Below, piece after piece: positions 10,625-20,194 of a stretch of DNA of 64,000 bases. This DNA comes from Antonospora locustae (Eukaryota; Microsporidia), in contig CM017455.1 of the NCBI GenBank assembly GCA_007674295.1, positions 1 to 64,000 of the forward strand, read 5' to 3'. The translations under genes were made by a program, and so were the position numbers. The notes under the pieces were generated by a model, which saw only the letters and a program-made list of their open reading frames with translations, was not told the DNA's origin and ran no database searches. The first letter of the stretch is position 1, and every line of letters begins with the position of its first letter.

Positions 10625-10696
10625 GGGGAATTAGCTCAGTGGTAGAGCGCTTGATTCGCATTTAAGAGGTCGCGGGTTCAACTCCTGCATTCTCCA
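10625..10696 (+). tRNA. tRNA-Ala (CGC)
   Basis: A complete 72-nt cloverleaf. The acceptor stem GGGGAAT pairs with ATTCTCC (one G-T pair). The D arm is GCTC/GAGC. The anticodon stem CTTGA/TTAAG holds loop TTCGCAT, giving anticodon CGC. The T arm is GCGGG/CCTGC with loop TTCAACT, and the discriminator is A. T-rich sequence follows directly as a Pol III terminator. No intron and no encoded CCA. Confidence 0.95.
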
Positions 10697-11117
10697 TTAT
10701 TTTATAAAATCTATTTATAATTTTATTTTGTACTATTTTAATCATTGTTTTTTTTTGTATTTTGTAAATATGGCTCATAATACAATTGATGATATACGAA
10801 CCAAGGTGCAACGGTAACATGGCAGAGTGAATGGACTACAACTGTGAGCCACATTTCCAAGTGGAAATGTGAATAAAGGTCATCATACATTTAAAAATGA
10901 AACTTTCAAATCTTTTTAGTATCTCTCTTTATTTTTCCAATTATATTCAGGTGTTTTTATCATTTTTGTGTTATCATCATAACAATTTTAAATGTGATTT
11001 ACCAAGCTATTATGTAAAAATAAAGAAATATTGTTTTCAACAATACAAAAAAATATTTAATAATGAGAAAAATTAACATAAAAATAAAAAAACATAGAAT
11101 ATAAAATTTGTAGGTAA
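10697..11117. other. AT-rich stretch with one strong hairpin
   Basis: About 420 bp. A less AT-rich patch at about 10796-10880 contains a 9-bp perfect hairpin (CACATTTCC / GGAAATGTG, loop AAGT) near 10851-10872. No protein frame and no recognised RNA family. Confidence 0.4.
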
Positions 11118-12035
11118 CTATATTCTTTTATTCTTGCTGCCCCATCTCAAGGATTCTTCTATAAGAAATTGTTTTCTATGTAATTTGCTATTCATTTTAA
11201 CATATCCTCTAGGCACACAAAGCCAAGGAAAAATGTTAAAAAAAGTCTTATAACCACCTTCAAGAATGTAAATTTCAGGAAATCGCAGATTTGGGTATAT
11301 ATTTTGTGTTCTATCAAAATTTCTCAATATTCTTGATAAAAATGGAGCTCTAACAGAAGAAAATTCACAATGAAATATAAGCGCAACAGAACTTTCTTTT
11401 TTGTAAAATTCTTTGATTTGTTCCACAGTGTTGATATTTATTGCATTTATTATGTGTCCACCTTCATATTCATACGAATAACGGCAATCTATAAGTATGT
11501 AAGGAAGGTTGATTTCTTTTGTCAATAAAACTTTTAAAACATGAGGTGTTATTCTACGTATACTGTCGCACCTCCCTATACCTAATGTTGGCAGTACATG
11601 TCTTTCGCCGTTGTCGAAATCACTCCAAAGACGCTGATCACAGCCTGATAAAAAAGATAATATATTCATAAAACCTTTCTTTTCACAAAAATCATTGTAA
11701 GAACCTCCACTATGCACCTTTTTACCATCGAAAATAGGACAGCCATCAACCGGCTTATTTTCTTTATTTACATAAATGTTAGTATTTGATAAGAAAAAAA
11801 ACTTTGTACTACCACAATCTTCTTTAGAAAAACTTTGTTCTTCCGAAAAATCTTTGCAAAAAAAGTTATACTCATTCTCACCATTATCGCATACAATTAA
11901 ACTTGATTCACTGTTCCTAGATAAATTAAATTGCCCTTATACTTACATTTCATTATCCACAGCTTCATTCAATGTACATATACAACAATCCTCTGCGTTT
12001 TGAAAAAATTCTATCTTATCTGGTTCAGAGGACAT
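11118..12035 (-). CDS. CDC25: Cdc25-type M-phase inducer phosphatase, spliced (two exons)
   Basis: Dual-specificity phosphatase that removes inhibitory phosphates from CDK1 at mitotic entry. Reading on the minus strand, exon 1 is 12035-11947 (89 nt) and exon 2 is 11916-11118, giving 295 residues. Exon 2 holds the rhodanese-fold catalytic domain: the LIDCRYSYEYEGGHI motif and the active-site loop HCEFSSVRAP, with the catalytic Cys at about residue 213 of the joined protein. Exon 2 alone has no ATG before its MNIL codons. Its frame is open right back to the intron acceptor, with a TAA just inside the intron, so splicing is required. Exon 1 begins at an ATG 8 nt after CCC and reads MSSEPDKIEFFQN. 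The N-terminal 100 residues are not conserved, as usual for Cdc25. Confidence 0.85.
11917..11946 (-). other. CDC25: 30-nt spliceosomal intron in CDC25
   Basis: Minus strand: donor GTAAGTATAAGG at 11946, a TTTAAT branch-like element, and acceptor TATCTAG ending at 11917. Length 30 nt. Microsporidian introns are typically a few tens of nucleotides with a GTAAGT donor and a branch point close to the 3' end, which fits. Removing it restores phase (89 nt in exon 1, so two bases are carried into the next codon) and joins two open frames that share no single start. Confidence 0.8.
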
Positions 12036-12915
12036 TAAAAGGTGGGCCAGGTCTGTTTATAAATTTTTGTTTAAGCTTTCTAAAAGAATCGAATACTGTC
12101 ATGATATTTCCAAAAAAGATTATAATAAAATCTCATTGTGTTTTTATGAAAAAACAAAATACATAATAGGCAATTTCGTGAGCTATTTCAGGGCCATTTA
12201 GTAAGTCCTAGATGGAAAGATGTAAATATAGAACTATAGAGAAAAATAGGGTTAATCTGTATAATTAAACTCTAATACTTTTATTTAAATATAATATTTT
12301 TCACGGAATAAGCTACAGTTAATATTTATTTTTGAGAAGAAAGTTACTATACTATCCGCATATCATGATTCAGTCTAGCAATGATAGCGTAGTATTGTGC
12401 TGAACTCAATTAATTTCTTCTGCTTATAATCAATTTCTATTATCAGCCTCTGTTCTTTTAAATATATACTATCTTTCATGTTAATTGCAATGAATACTTC
12501 ATTAAAGCAATTTTTTAAACATGTTTTTCAAAATTCTTTAATATTTGCATTCAATATCTAATTGATATAAATAAATAAAGTAATACTGATTCTTAATATA
12601 TGATATATACATATAAAGTATTTAAATGACCTTTTTTAATATATCCCCCCTCCTTTTACATAGAACATATATTCTGTGTAACAAAAGCATTGTTCATATA
12701 TCTAAATAATTATATGTAATAATTGTTTTAATACAAATGCTGGTTATTTTCTTTGAGATACGATTTAAATAGTATTACTTTACATAATATGAGAGTTTTT
12801 TTTTTCTTATTTCCTCAAATATTATAGAATTCATAATATAGTACTAAAAGTTGTTAAGCTACTATCCAAATAAATGCAAAAATTCGTTACTCAAAAATTT
12901 TGAATCCAATAAAAC
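12036..12915. other. AT-rich intergenic stretch, CDC25 / VMA2
   Basis: About 880 bp upstream of CDC25 and downstream of VMA2. It is very AT-rich, with a CCCCCCTCC run near 12645. I see no gene, tRNA or repeat copy. Confidence 0.5.
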
Positions 12916-14367
12916 TTATTTAAAACTACTATTTTCGATTTTTGATTTAGAGTGGTATATATCTAAAGTTTTAGATGGTATTCTATTAAGCATTTCTCTA
13001 GGGAATATTTTTAATAGTTCCCAACTAAGATTTAGTGATTCATCAATTGTTCTGCTTTCTTCACTTCCCTGGCTAATGAAATGTCTATCAAACTTTTCAG
13101 AGAACTCAATATATAACTTATCTTTTGGACTTAGACTTTCTTCCCCAACAACAGCTTTCATTGCTTGAGCATCCTTTCCAATAGCATACATAGAATATAG
13201 CTGGTTAGATACATCTGAATGATCCATTCTTGTAAATCCTTCGCCAATTGCGCTTTTCATCAATCTAGATAAACTTAATAATACATTGATTGGTGGATAT
13301 ATTTGTCTGTTATGCATTTGTCTATCAAGATATATTTGACCTTCGGTTATGTAACCTGTAAGGTCTGGTATTGGATGCGTAATATCATCATTAGGCATTG
13401 TTAATATGGGAATTTGTGTTATAGAGCCATTGACACCACATATCCTTCCAGCTCTTTCGTATATAGTGCTTAAGTCTGTGTACATGTATCCAGGATAACC
13501 TCTGCGTCCTGGAATCTCCTCACGTGCAGCACTAACTTCTCTTAGAGCATCCGCATATGAACTCATATCAGTCATTATTACCAAAACGTGTTTTTCTGTT
13601 TCATATGCGAGATATTCAGCAGCAGTAAGTGCAATTCTAGGCGTTATTATTCTTTCTATTGTTGGATCATTAGCAAGGTTCAAAAAAAGAGTTGCATTTT
13701 CAGCTCTTCCCATTTTTTCAAAGCTATCTTTAAAAAACTTCGCTGTTTCCATATTTGCTCCCATTGCAGCGAATACTATTGCAAAATTATCGTTACTCAT
13801 GTCAATAACACCCTTTTTCTGAACAAGACCTGCTTGTCTACAAATTTGAGCTGCAACCTCATTATGTGGTAATCCAGATGCACTAAAAATTGGAATTTTT
13901 TGTCCTCTTGCAATGGAATTCATTACATCAATGGCAGAGATACCTGTTTGTATCATTTCTTCCGGATATATCCTACATTCTGGGTTTATTGGTTGTCCTT
14001 GAATATCTAAGTAATCCTGAGCAATGATATTTGGACCATTATCAATCATTCTTCCACTTCCATCGAATATTCTGCCCATTATATCTTCAGATATTGGCAT
14101 TTTTAGCGTATCACCTGTAAATGTTACCATGGTTTTGTTTACATCTATTCCAGAAGTTCCCTCAAAAACCTGCACTACAGCTCTTTTTCCTGATACTTCT
14201 AGCACTTGCCCATGTCTAGAAGATCCATCTCCAAGTGTTAAATTTACAATCTCGGCATATTTAAGTTTAGGAACATTGTCTAGTATTACAAGTGGCCCAT
14301 TAACACCAGTAACCTTTCTATAGCTCATATTTGGCCCTAACTTTGTATTTGGTAGAGTGTTCAACAT
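12916..14367 (-). CDS. VMA2: V-type ATPase subunit B
   Basis: Non-catalytic nucleotide-binding subunit of the V1 head, which acidifies vacuoles and endosomes. The 483 residues cover the whole family: beta-barrel domain (about residues 15-85), Rossmann-like central domain (about 110-370) and helical C-terminal domain. Conserved pieces include the family block [20 protein letters not shown] and the following [21 protein letters not shown]. The site of the A-subunit P-loop reads SASGLPHNE rather than GxxxxGKT, as is normal for subunit B. The start ATG is 6 nt after CCCC. Confidence 0.95.
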   Translation of the reverse strand: MLNTLPNTKLGPNMSYRKVTGVNGPLVILDNVPKLKYAEIVNLTLGDGSSRHGQVLEVSGKRAVVQVFEGTSGIDVNKTMVTFTGDTLKMPISEDIMGRIFDGSGRMIDNGPNIIAQDYLDIQGQPINPECRIYPEEMIQTGISAIDVMNSIARGQKIPIFSASGLPHNEVAAQICRQAGLVQKKGVIDMSNDNFAIVFAAMGANMETAKFFKDSFEKMGRAENATLFLNLANDPTIERIITPRIALTAAEYLAYETEKHVLVIMTDMSSYADALREVSAAREEIPGRRGYPGYMYTDLSTIYERAGRICGVNGSITQIPILTMPNDDITHPIPDLTGYITEGQIYLDRQMHNRQIYPPINVLLSLSRLMKSAIGEGFTRMDHSDVSNQLYSMYAIGKDAQAMKAVVGEESLSPKDKLYIEFSEKFDRHFISQGSEESRTIDESLNLSWELLKIFPREMLNRIPSKTLDIYHSKSKIENSSFK

Positions 14368-14867
14368 TCTTATGGGGTAGAGTTATGAATATAATTAAAT
14401 TTATTGACAATTTACATAGATATAAGTATAATTAGGGATAAGTACGTTTATTAAAGGTCAAAATATAGAAAACCTTCATTTTTATATACACAAACCTAAA
14501 TAAAGTTTCGGCTTTTATTTATACATATTTTCTATTTTATTGATAGAACCTCCGTATTACAAAAACACTAGAAGAAGATTGTATTCGGAGTAATGTGGAC
14601 ATCCCCCACATTAAGAATGGAGCACTAAGGAAAGCTGTTGCAAGTATCTTTGCAAAACGCCAAAGAACATCAACGCAAGTAGACTGTTACGAGAGAATCA
14701 GAGCATGAAGGTAGCGTTATTGAGTCTGAAGCTGGAAATAGTTTCTATCAGATTTTTCACAATAATCTTTGACTGTATAGAAAATACCATTTCTAAATAA
14801 ACTGATGGTTATTATTTACTTTACAATAATAAGCCATTATCATAATGTATTTAGTTTAAACTTATAC
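14368..14867. other. Intergenic region holding repeat copy A
   Basis: 500 bp between RFC5 and VMA2, AT-rich at both ends and occupied in the middle by the dispersed repeat described separately. No gene. Confidence 0.5.
14577..14823 (+). repeat. Dispersed repeat, copy A
   Basis: Bases 14623-14823 are identical, as far as I can read, to the reverse complement of 63800-64000 (201 bp). The repeat is less AT-rich than its surroundings and ends in TTTCTAAATAAACTG plus a short AT tail. A perfect 7-bp hairpin (AATGTGG / CCACATT) lies just upstream at about 14593-14612. It has no open frame of useful length. Confidence 0.85.
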
Positions 14868-15935
14868 TTAATGGCTACTACTGTATAACATAAGAACAGA
14901 AGCAACAAAGCTTTCAAGATGAACTATGCTTTTTGTACCTAACTTCAGCCTTTCGTCATATATGGAAGCATAGTTAACTACACTTTTATAGTTTTTTAAA
15001 TTGATATCATCTAATATAAAATGAAGAAGTGTTAAAAGGATATCTTGAGGAGAAATGCATGTTGTTAAAAGAAAATATAAATCTTCACGTATTTTTCGAA
15101 GTACATTAGATGATTGTTCTTTTTTCATTAGATTTACTATTGACTTTATTTGCCTTTCCCAATCAAGATGAAGAATTGGTGCATCTATTTTTTTTCTTTT
15201 GACAATATTTTCATCACTGATATGGTTAAAGCAGTGCACTTCTAAAAGACATAAAGTTCTACGAAGATTTCCTGCGCTTGATGCACATATTTCATGAATA
15301 AACTGTTCATTTATATAAATATTTTCAGTTGACAAGATTTTCTTACAAATTGATGCGGAAGTTTCTTGAGAAAATCCTGGCATCCTTATATTTAAAAATC
15401 TGCTTTTAATGGGATTTATAATTGGTGAAAGTTGGTTGCATACAAGTATTAACCTAAAAGTAGACGAATATAGCTCAATTGTTCTTCTTAATGCAGATTG
15501 TGCATCTTTGCTAAGACATTCTGCATTTGTTATAACCGCTAATCTAATGTTAGCAGACTTTTTTTGTTTAAATAAACCTAACATAGGTTTTGTTTGTGCT
15601 ATTTCTTTAATAACCTTTTGAACAACTATCTTGTCATGGTGTCCATATTCAGATAAATTCAATTCAATAAATTCTTCGGATTCTATAAACGCTACTTCCA
15701 AATTTTTACCTGAATTTACTGTAATTTCCATCTTTCTTTGCTTTATGTTTGGAATATTTCCATATAGATGTCTTATAAAGGAGTAAAGAAGTGTTTTTTT
15801 ACCATACCCTGGCAAACCGTATATTAAAATATGTGGCATAGTGTCCAATGAATATCTTTGTAGTAATGAAGTTATTTTCTCATGACTTTCCATATCATGA
15901 AAAGAATGTGGTCTATATTTTTCAATCCATATCAT
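14868..15935 (-). CDS. RFC5: Replication factor C small subunit (yeast Rfc5 / human RFC3 type)
   Basis: Subunit of the clamp loader that opens PCNA at primer ends. The 355 residues show RFC box II (MIWIEKYRPHSFHDMESHE), a modified P-loop GLPGYGKKT (GKK is typical of Rfc5), the ALRRTIELYS segment and IKSRFLNIRM at the arginine-finger region. A C-terminal collar helix domain ends in YASIYDERLKLGTKSIVHLE, close to the Rfc5 ending. The ATG lies 2 nt after CCC. Next to repeat copy A on its 3' side. Confidence 0.9.
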   Translation of the reverse strand: MIWIEKYRPHSFHDMESHEKITSLLQRYSLDTMPHILIYGLPGYGKKTLLYSFIRHLYGNIPNIKQRKMEITVNSGKNLEVAFIESEEFIELNLSEYGHHDKIVVQKVIKEIAQTKPMLGLFKQKKSANIRLAVITNAECLSKDAQSALRRTIELYSSTFRLILVCNQLSPIINPIKSRFLNIRMPGFSQETSASICKKILSTENIYINEQFIHEICASSAGNLRRTLCLLEVHCFNHISDENIVKRKKIDAPILHLDWERQIKSIVNLMKKEQSSNVLRKIREDLYFLLTTCISPQDILLTLLHFILDDINLKNYKSVVNYASIYDERLKLGTKSIVHLESFVASVLMLYSSSH

Positions 15936-16666
15936 TAGGGTTTAATATTTACGCAAAATATCAACATATATAGAGTTATCAAATAATACAAAATGTTCTT
16001 GCAAATAACACAGCATCATAAAAACCTATTATTTTGAAGTATTATCGTTTGTACGGTAGTAGTAAACATTTTTTTCATAGTGTTAAGTAATTAGGTGTAA
16101 TCAGAGTTACATATTACTCGTAAGAAAATACAATCTTCAACGAATGAAGTTTAATTCAATCAACGGTTAAATAAATGTTACAAGAACACAATTATTATTT
16201 TTTAGGTTTTCTTATATTCGTTTTATATAATCTTACAAAATATAATCTAGCTGAAATAGTGAAAATTAATTTATTAATAATGAAATCAGATGTACACATC
16301 CATTTTAACTTATGATTTCTGAAACTAAGGAATTATTGATATTTATATGAATTTTTAGCTTATAAAGGAAACATATTTAGCAAACTTTTTATAGAATACA
16401 AATCACATAGCCTGTTTTTATTAGTTGAGAATAACAAAAGCTACTACTATAATTTATTTTACTGATAAAAATTAAAGTAAGTTATAATAATGTACATCAA
16501 TCAACAAATAAAACAGTTCTAAATGTATATAATGAGATGATACCTTAAGTATGACTTAAACTTTAATGCAAGCATTGAAAATATAAGCTCTAGGTATTTC
16601 CTAAAACTATATTTTAGCGAAAAAATAGACTACAACTATTTATATGTCTAATTACTATGGTAAAAA
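15936..16666. other. AT-rich intergenic stretch
   Basis: About 730 bp between the pseudokinase and RFC5. Extremely AT-rich. No gene, tRNA or repeat copy recognised. Confidence 0.5.
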
Positions 16667-17638
16667 TTAAGATTCAACATTATAAGTATGAGCTTCTATC
16701 GGATCATCATAAGAATATGTATGTCTAACTTTTGAACATTTGAATATAAGGCCATATCCATCGTTACGTCCATAATGTTTGGGCGTTGGATACATAGTTT
16801 CTAAAGTCTTACCATCCATATAAACATAAAGATTTAATTGTTTTGGTTCTAAAAAATCAATTTCGTCCGGCTTTATATTTTCCCAGTTAATATCAGAAAA
16901 TGCATCACACAACTTTATGTGGCTAAAGTCGTTACGTATAAGTTTATTTCTATTTGCTATGGTTGTGTCACATAATTCATTTACTATAAAAACTATTGCA
17001 AAAAAAATTTTAAGTTGAAGAATATCAGGATCCCTGTTAGTTCTTCCAAATCTTTTCATTATAATCCCAACTGAATACAACGCTGGATGTATAGGTTCTT
17101 GTCCATCTTCAAAAGAGAATGGCATAATGTACTCTGGGTATTCATTTGCTAGTTCGCACAATACCCTTTCATTAGTATAACCATCTAGATTTACTTTAAC
17201 ATGTCCGTTTTTGCGTAGTATCTCTACACCTTTAGGACTAATCATTGGTAAAATTATGTCTTTGCGGCTTAAGTAAAATATTGCACTAAGTATCTGTGCA
17301 GCAACAGATACTATTAATCTATAGTTTTTGACATCATATACATTTATAAGTTTTTCTATGCATACTGAATCATGTATATCGTATATCACATATATATTGT
17401 TATAATCTTGAAATGCATCTAATATGTTCACAAGATTCTTATGTCTTTGCTCAATCCTTGTTCTGATTTCTCTGCACACATTTTTTTCCTCTTCTGCTTT
17501 TATGATTGCTTCTTTATTATAGACAAAAGTGGTATTATATATTTTTTTTCCGTGAACTTCAGTGAAAGATAAGTATCTTGTGTAAATACAATTTGTATAT
17601 GTTTTTACAATCAGTTTTATCGTGTTTTTATCAAACAT
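16667..17638 (-). CDS. Protein kinase-like protein, probable pseudokinase
   Basis: The 323 residues have the layout of a protein kinase domain. There is an N-lobe with a possible alpha-C helix followed by HKNLVNILDAFQDYNNIYVIYDIH (broken here: HKNLVNILDAF, then NIYVIYDIH), matching the beta4-beta5-hinge segment. Where HRDLKPEN would be, the sequence is LPMISPKGVEIL. Where DFG would be, it reads VKVNLDGYTN. No glycine-rich loop is visible. The catalytic HRD Asp and the DFG Asp are therefore not convincingly present. The C-terminal 80 residues are unlike a kinase C-lobe. The ATG is right after CCCT. Which kinase family it derives from I cannot say. Confidence 0.6.
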   Translation of the reverse strand: MFDKNTIKLIVKTYTNCIYTRYLSFTEVHGKKIYNTTFVYNKEAIIKAEEEKNVCREIRTRIEQRHKNLVNILDAFQDYNNIYVIYDIHDSVCIEKLINVYDVKNYRLIVSVAAQILSAIFYLSRKDIILPMISPKGVEILRKNGHVKVNLDGYTNERVLCELANEYPEYIMPFSFEDGQEPIHPALYSVGIIMKRFGRTNRDPDILQLKIFFAIVFIVNELCDTTIANRNKLIRNDFSHIKLCDAFSDINWENIKPDEIDFLEPKQLNLYVYMDGKTLETMYPTPKHYGRNDGYGLIFKCSKVRHTYSYDDPIEAHTYNVES

Positions 17639-17814
17639 AGGGCTAATGTGCTTACGTTTGATATTAAACTTTGCTATAGCCTTAGCTTAGCATATCATTC
17701 TGAGATGTAATTTTTCATAAAAGTTTTTAAATTAGTAATTTGTTTCATACAATTTTAATAACGTAGGTAAGTCATATCATAGGTATATAAAAAAGATACA
17801 TTGGGGTTTTATTT

Positions 17815-18654
17815 ATGGACAGAAGATTGTCAAAAAATAAATATATGTGCAGCTCAAGTACAGAAGCATCTAAATATAATAATGATATAGATGAGAACAT
17901 TGAAGCAGAAAGATACAATAACAATAAAACATCAGGAAAAAACGTATATACTAATAGAAATATTGAATGTAAAATACCATCTGAAGCTTTTACATCTTTC
18001 ACTGATAAATTTCTTGTAGATATTGATCAGAAACTTTTTGATTTTGTTACAACGGAATACAAAATAAACAAGACTTTAAGACATAATCATGGTGAAAAAA
18101 ATCATTCGAAAATATGCAGACTAAAAATTCTAAAGAAAAAAATAAAGTACGCTATCATCTTTGGGGTTTCATCACAAGCTAAACAAACAAACAACAAATC
18201 TATACATATAAGTAAAATAGGAAAGGACATTTTTAACACTTTTATTAGAGACTCCGAAAATATATCAAATGAAAAAGATTTTGAAGTGTTTTCTGACATT
18301 AGAAATATATTTATTAAACAAATTGAAATTAACAATCGCAGAAGAAGAACTTTAACAACAGCTATATTGAATAGACTTCAAAATTACGCATATTTTCATG
18401 CGTTAAATATACTTGAGAATGACATAGAGACTATATTTATTTCGCGTGTTCGCAACAAAAGACTTAAAAAAAATAAGGATGCAGGATGTATCGAGTTGAA
18501 AACACTTATGGAACGTATACAGTGGTTTAAAAGTGTTTACGGGAACGTTGATGATCGCATAGAGAATCTTACAAATTTTGAGGATTTATTTGATGCATCA
18601 GAGAATTTAGATATAACAAGGTTTGGGTTTGAAAATGAGCCATATTTTGACTAG
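17815..18654 (+). CDS. NGG1: Probable Ada3/Ngg1 SAGA subunit (C-terminal domain)
   Basis: A 279-residue protein whose last 130 residues resemble the Ada3 C-terminal domain. A helix around FSDIRNIFIKQIEINNRRRR is followed by ILNRLQNYAYFHALNILEND, a basic stretch RVRNKRLKKNK, then LKTLMERIQWFKSVYGNV, which corresponds to the Ada3 segment ending in a Trp and a short helix before VFE-like residues. Ada3 links Gcn5 and Ada2 in SAGA, so this would match the TRA1 at the left edge. The N-terminal 80 residues are polar and probably disordered. The start ATG is 8 nt after GGGG. The match is by eye only. Confidence 0.5.
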   Translation: MDRRLSKNKYMCSSSTEASKYNNDIDENIEAERYNNNKTSGKNVYTNRNIECKIPSEAFTSFTDKFLVDIDQKLFDFVTTEYKINKTLRHNHGEKNHSKICRLKILKKKIKYAIIFGVSSQAKQTNNKSIHISKIGKDIFNTFIRDSENISNEKDFEVFSDIRNIFIKQIEINNRRRRTLTTAILNRLQNYAYFHALNILENDIETIFISRVRNKRLKKNKDAGCIELKTLMERIQWFKSVYGNVDDRIENLTNFEDLFDASENLDITRFGFENEPYFD

Positions 18655-19049
18655 TAGAAACTATTTCGTTTAGGATGATGTTTATTCAAAGTTATTTTTA
18701 TATCAGAACAATTTGTGTGAAATATTTATGAATATTTACTTACTATAGTGTTAGATAAGTCAAAATAACTTTAAAAAATGAATAGAATATTGTTTTTTAC
18801 TTACATGCATGGATTCTTTATTTTTTACATGAGGAAATTATGGACCTATGAAATATTAATTTGTAAATTGAACATAACATAGACTGTTAACCAAGGTGTA
18901 GTGTGCATATGTTAGACAGTAACTGGCTAATGTTCCACAAGGTGATTTCCTGATATTAAATTGTTAGTAAAGCTGCTCCCTAAAAAATAACTATAACATT
19001 TAACTTTATTACTATGTTATACTCTTTAGTTTATATATACCAATTCACT
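18655..19049. other. AT-rich intergenic stretch
   Basis: About 395 bp between the convergent Ada3-like and AOS1 genes. A slightly GC-richer patch lies at 18885-18975. No gene seen. Confidence 0.45.
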
Positions 19050-19625
19050 TCAAATTTCGAGTTTAAAGTTTTTTAGGTATTCCTCTCCCCTTAGCATTTT
19101 CACCATTTCGTGGACAAAAATAGATCCTATCATACATTCCATAGCAATCGATTCGTCATTAAATTTTTTAACACAGGCATTATGGGATTCAAAAGCTGGG
19201 TGGAAAGAATAGCAACTGGAACATATGAAATATATATTGTCACCTGCAATATTACCTGCCTGATCAACAAGAGCAACTATTTGATCCTTACTTATATCAT
19301 CTAAATTACATTCGTGCATAACTTCTATTTTAGCATTTTCATTTATATCATTTATATCATGTGGCACAATTCTATTGAAAGATTCAAGAGCTGCTCTGTT
19401 TAAATGAATTTTTTGAAATCCTAACAATGCGAAATTCTTTATAATTTCACCAGAAACTAAAGAATGATGTACACTATTACTAGTATTTAAACGTTCTTCA
19501 TATTTCAAGAGAGCTCCCTGTAATACGACTACTTCTGTTTCTAGAATTTTTTTCTGAACATCAGTACCAAATAGTCTTATTTGTCTATCGTATTTTTCTA
19601 TAACGTCTTGTGGAAGATTCGCCAT
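19050..19625 (-). CDS. AOS1: SUMO-activating enzyme AOS1-like, miniature
   Basis: It opens with VIEKYDRQIRLFGTDVQKKI, the signature N-terminus of E1 small subunits (AOS1/SAE1, ULA1) and of the N-half of UBA1. The end (AMECMIGSIFVHEMVKMLRG) matches the last helix of the family. Total 191 residues, against roughly 340 for yeast Aos1, so the middle is heavily cut. The expected glycine-rich Rossmann loop is not recognisable: the region reads VVVLQGALLKYEERLN, then a SGEIIKNFALLGF stretch. In AOS1 the subunit contributes an arginine in trans while UBA2 binds ATP, so loss of its own site is tolerable. SUMO over NEDD8 pathway is inferred. The ATG directly follows CCCC. Confidence 0.7.
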   Translation of the reverse strand: MANLPQDVIEKYDRQIRLFGTDVQKKILETEVVVLQGALLKYEERLNTSNSVHHSLVSGEIIKNFALLGFQKIHLNRAALESFNRIVPHDINDINENAKIEVMHECNLDDISKDQIVALVDQAGNIAGDNIYFICSSCYSFHPAFESHNACVKKFNDESIAMECMIGSIFVHEMVKMLRGEEYLKNFKLEI

Positions 19626-20194
19626 GGGGTTTGACTTTATTTGGAATTCTGTGAGATGACAGAATATTGTCTATATTAAAAAAGGGTATAATAATGCATC
19701 GCTTATATTTTTTGTAAAACCCTTATGCGGTAGTTAATTCTTCAGATTAGCTAATTTTCAGCAATGTAGAACAGTGCTTTTTGTAATAAAAGGGAACTTG
19801 GTAAAGTATATTTAGATCATATAAGAAGTTCAAAATAATAATAGTTGAAAATGTACAAAGTCATTTATTTCCAGAATTCACATTAAAAGTCATGTTTGTT
19901 TTTCTTATTTATTCAAAAATAAACCTTTTGTTTATAATCCCTCTTAGTATGAAGTCATTTAACTTGATAGCTAAGAGAGCATACTCATAGCCAAGTAATC
20001 AGCATATATATTTGTGCTTAATTATGTATCTTTTAGCAACTTGCTTCGGCTGACATATTGTTATATTTATTAAATAATATAAAATAATACTATGTTAAAT
20101 TTAGATAACATCAGATCAAGAGATGTATTATTATTTCGACTCATATAATATAGTATAAAATAAACCACAAAATTAAAAGCGGTCAAACAGGGGT
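19626..20194. other. AT-rich divergent spacer
   Basis: About 570 bp between the divergent AOS1-like and Sen1-like genes. Only AT-rich sequence seen, with GGGG directly before the right-hand start. Confidence 0.5.

Noticed and set aside
12360..12480. U2 snRNA-like words (TATCAGCC..TGTTCTTTTA)
   Set aside because: The branch-recognition sequence GTAGTATC is not intact and no flanking U2 stems are seen.
12851..13168. 105-codon frame opposite VMA2
   Set aside because: Shadow of the V-ATPase B gene on the other strand.
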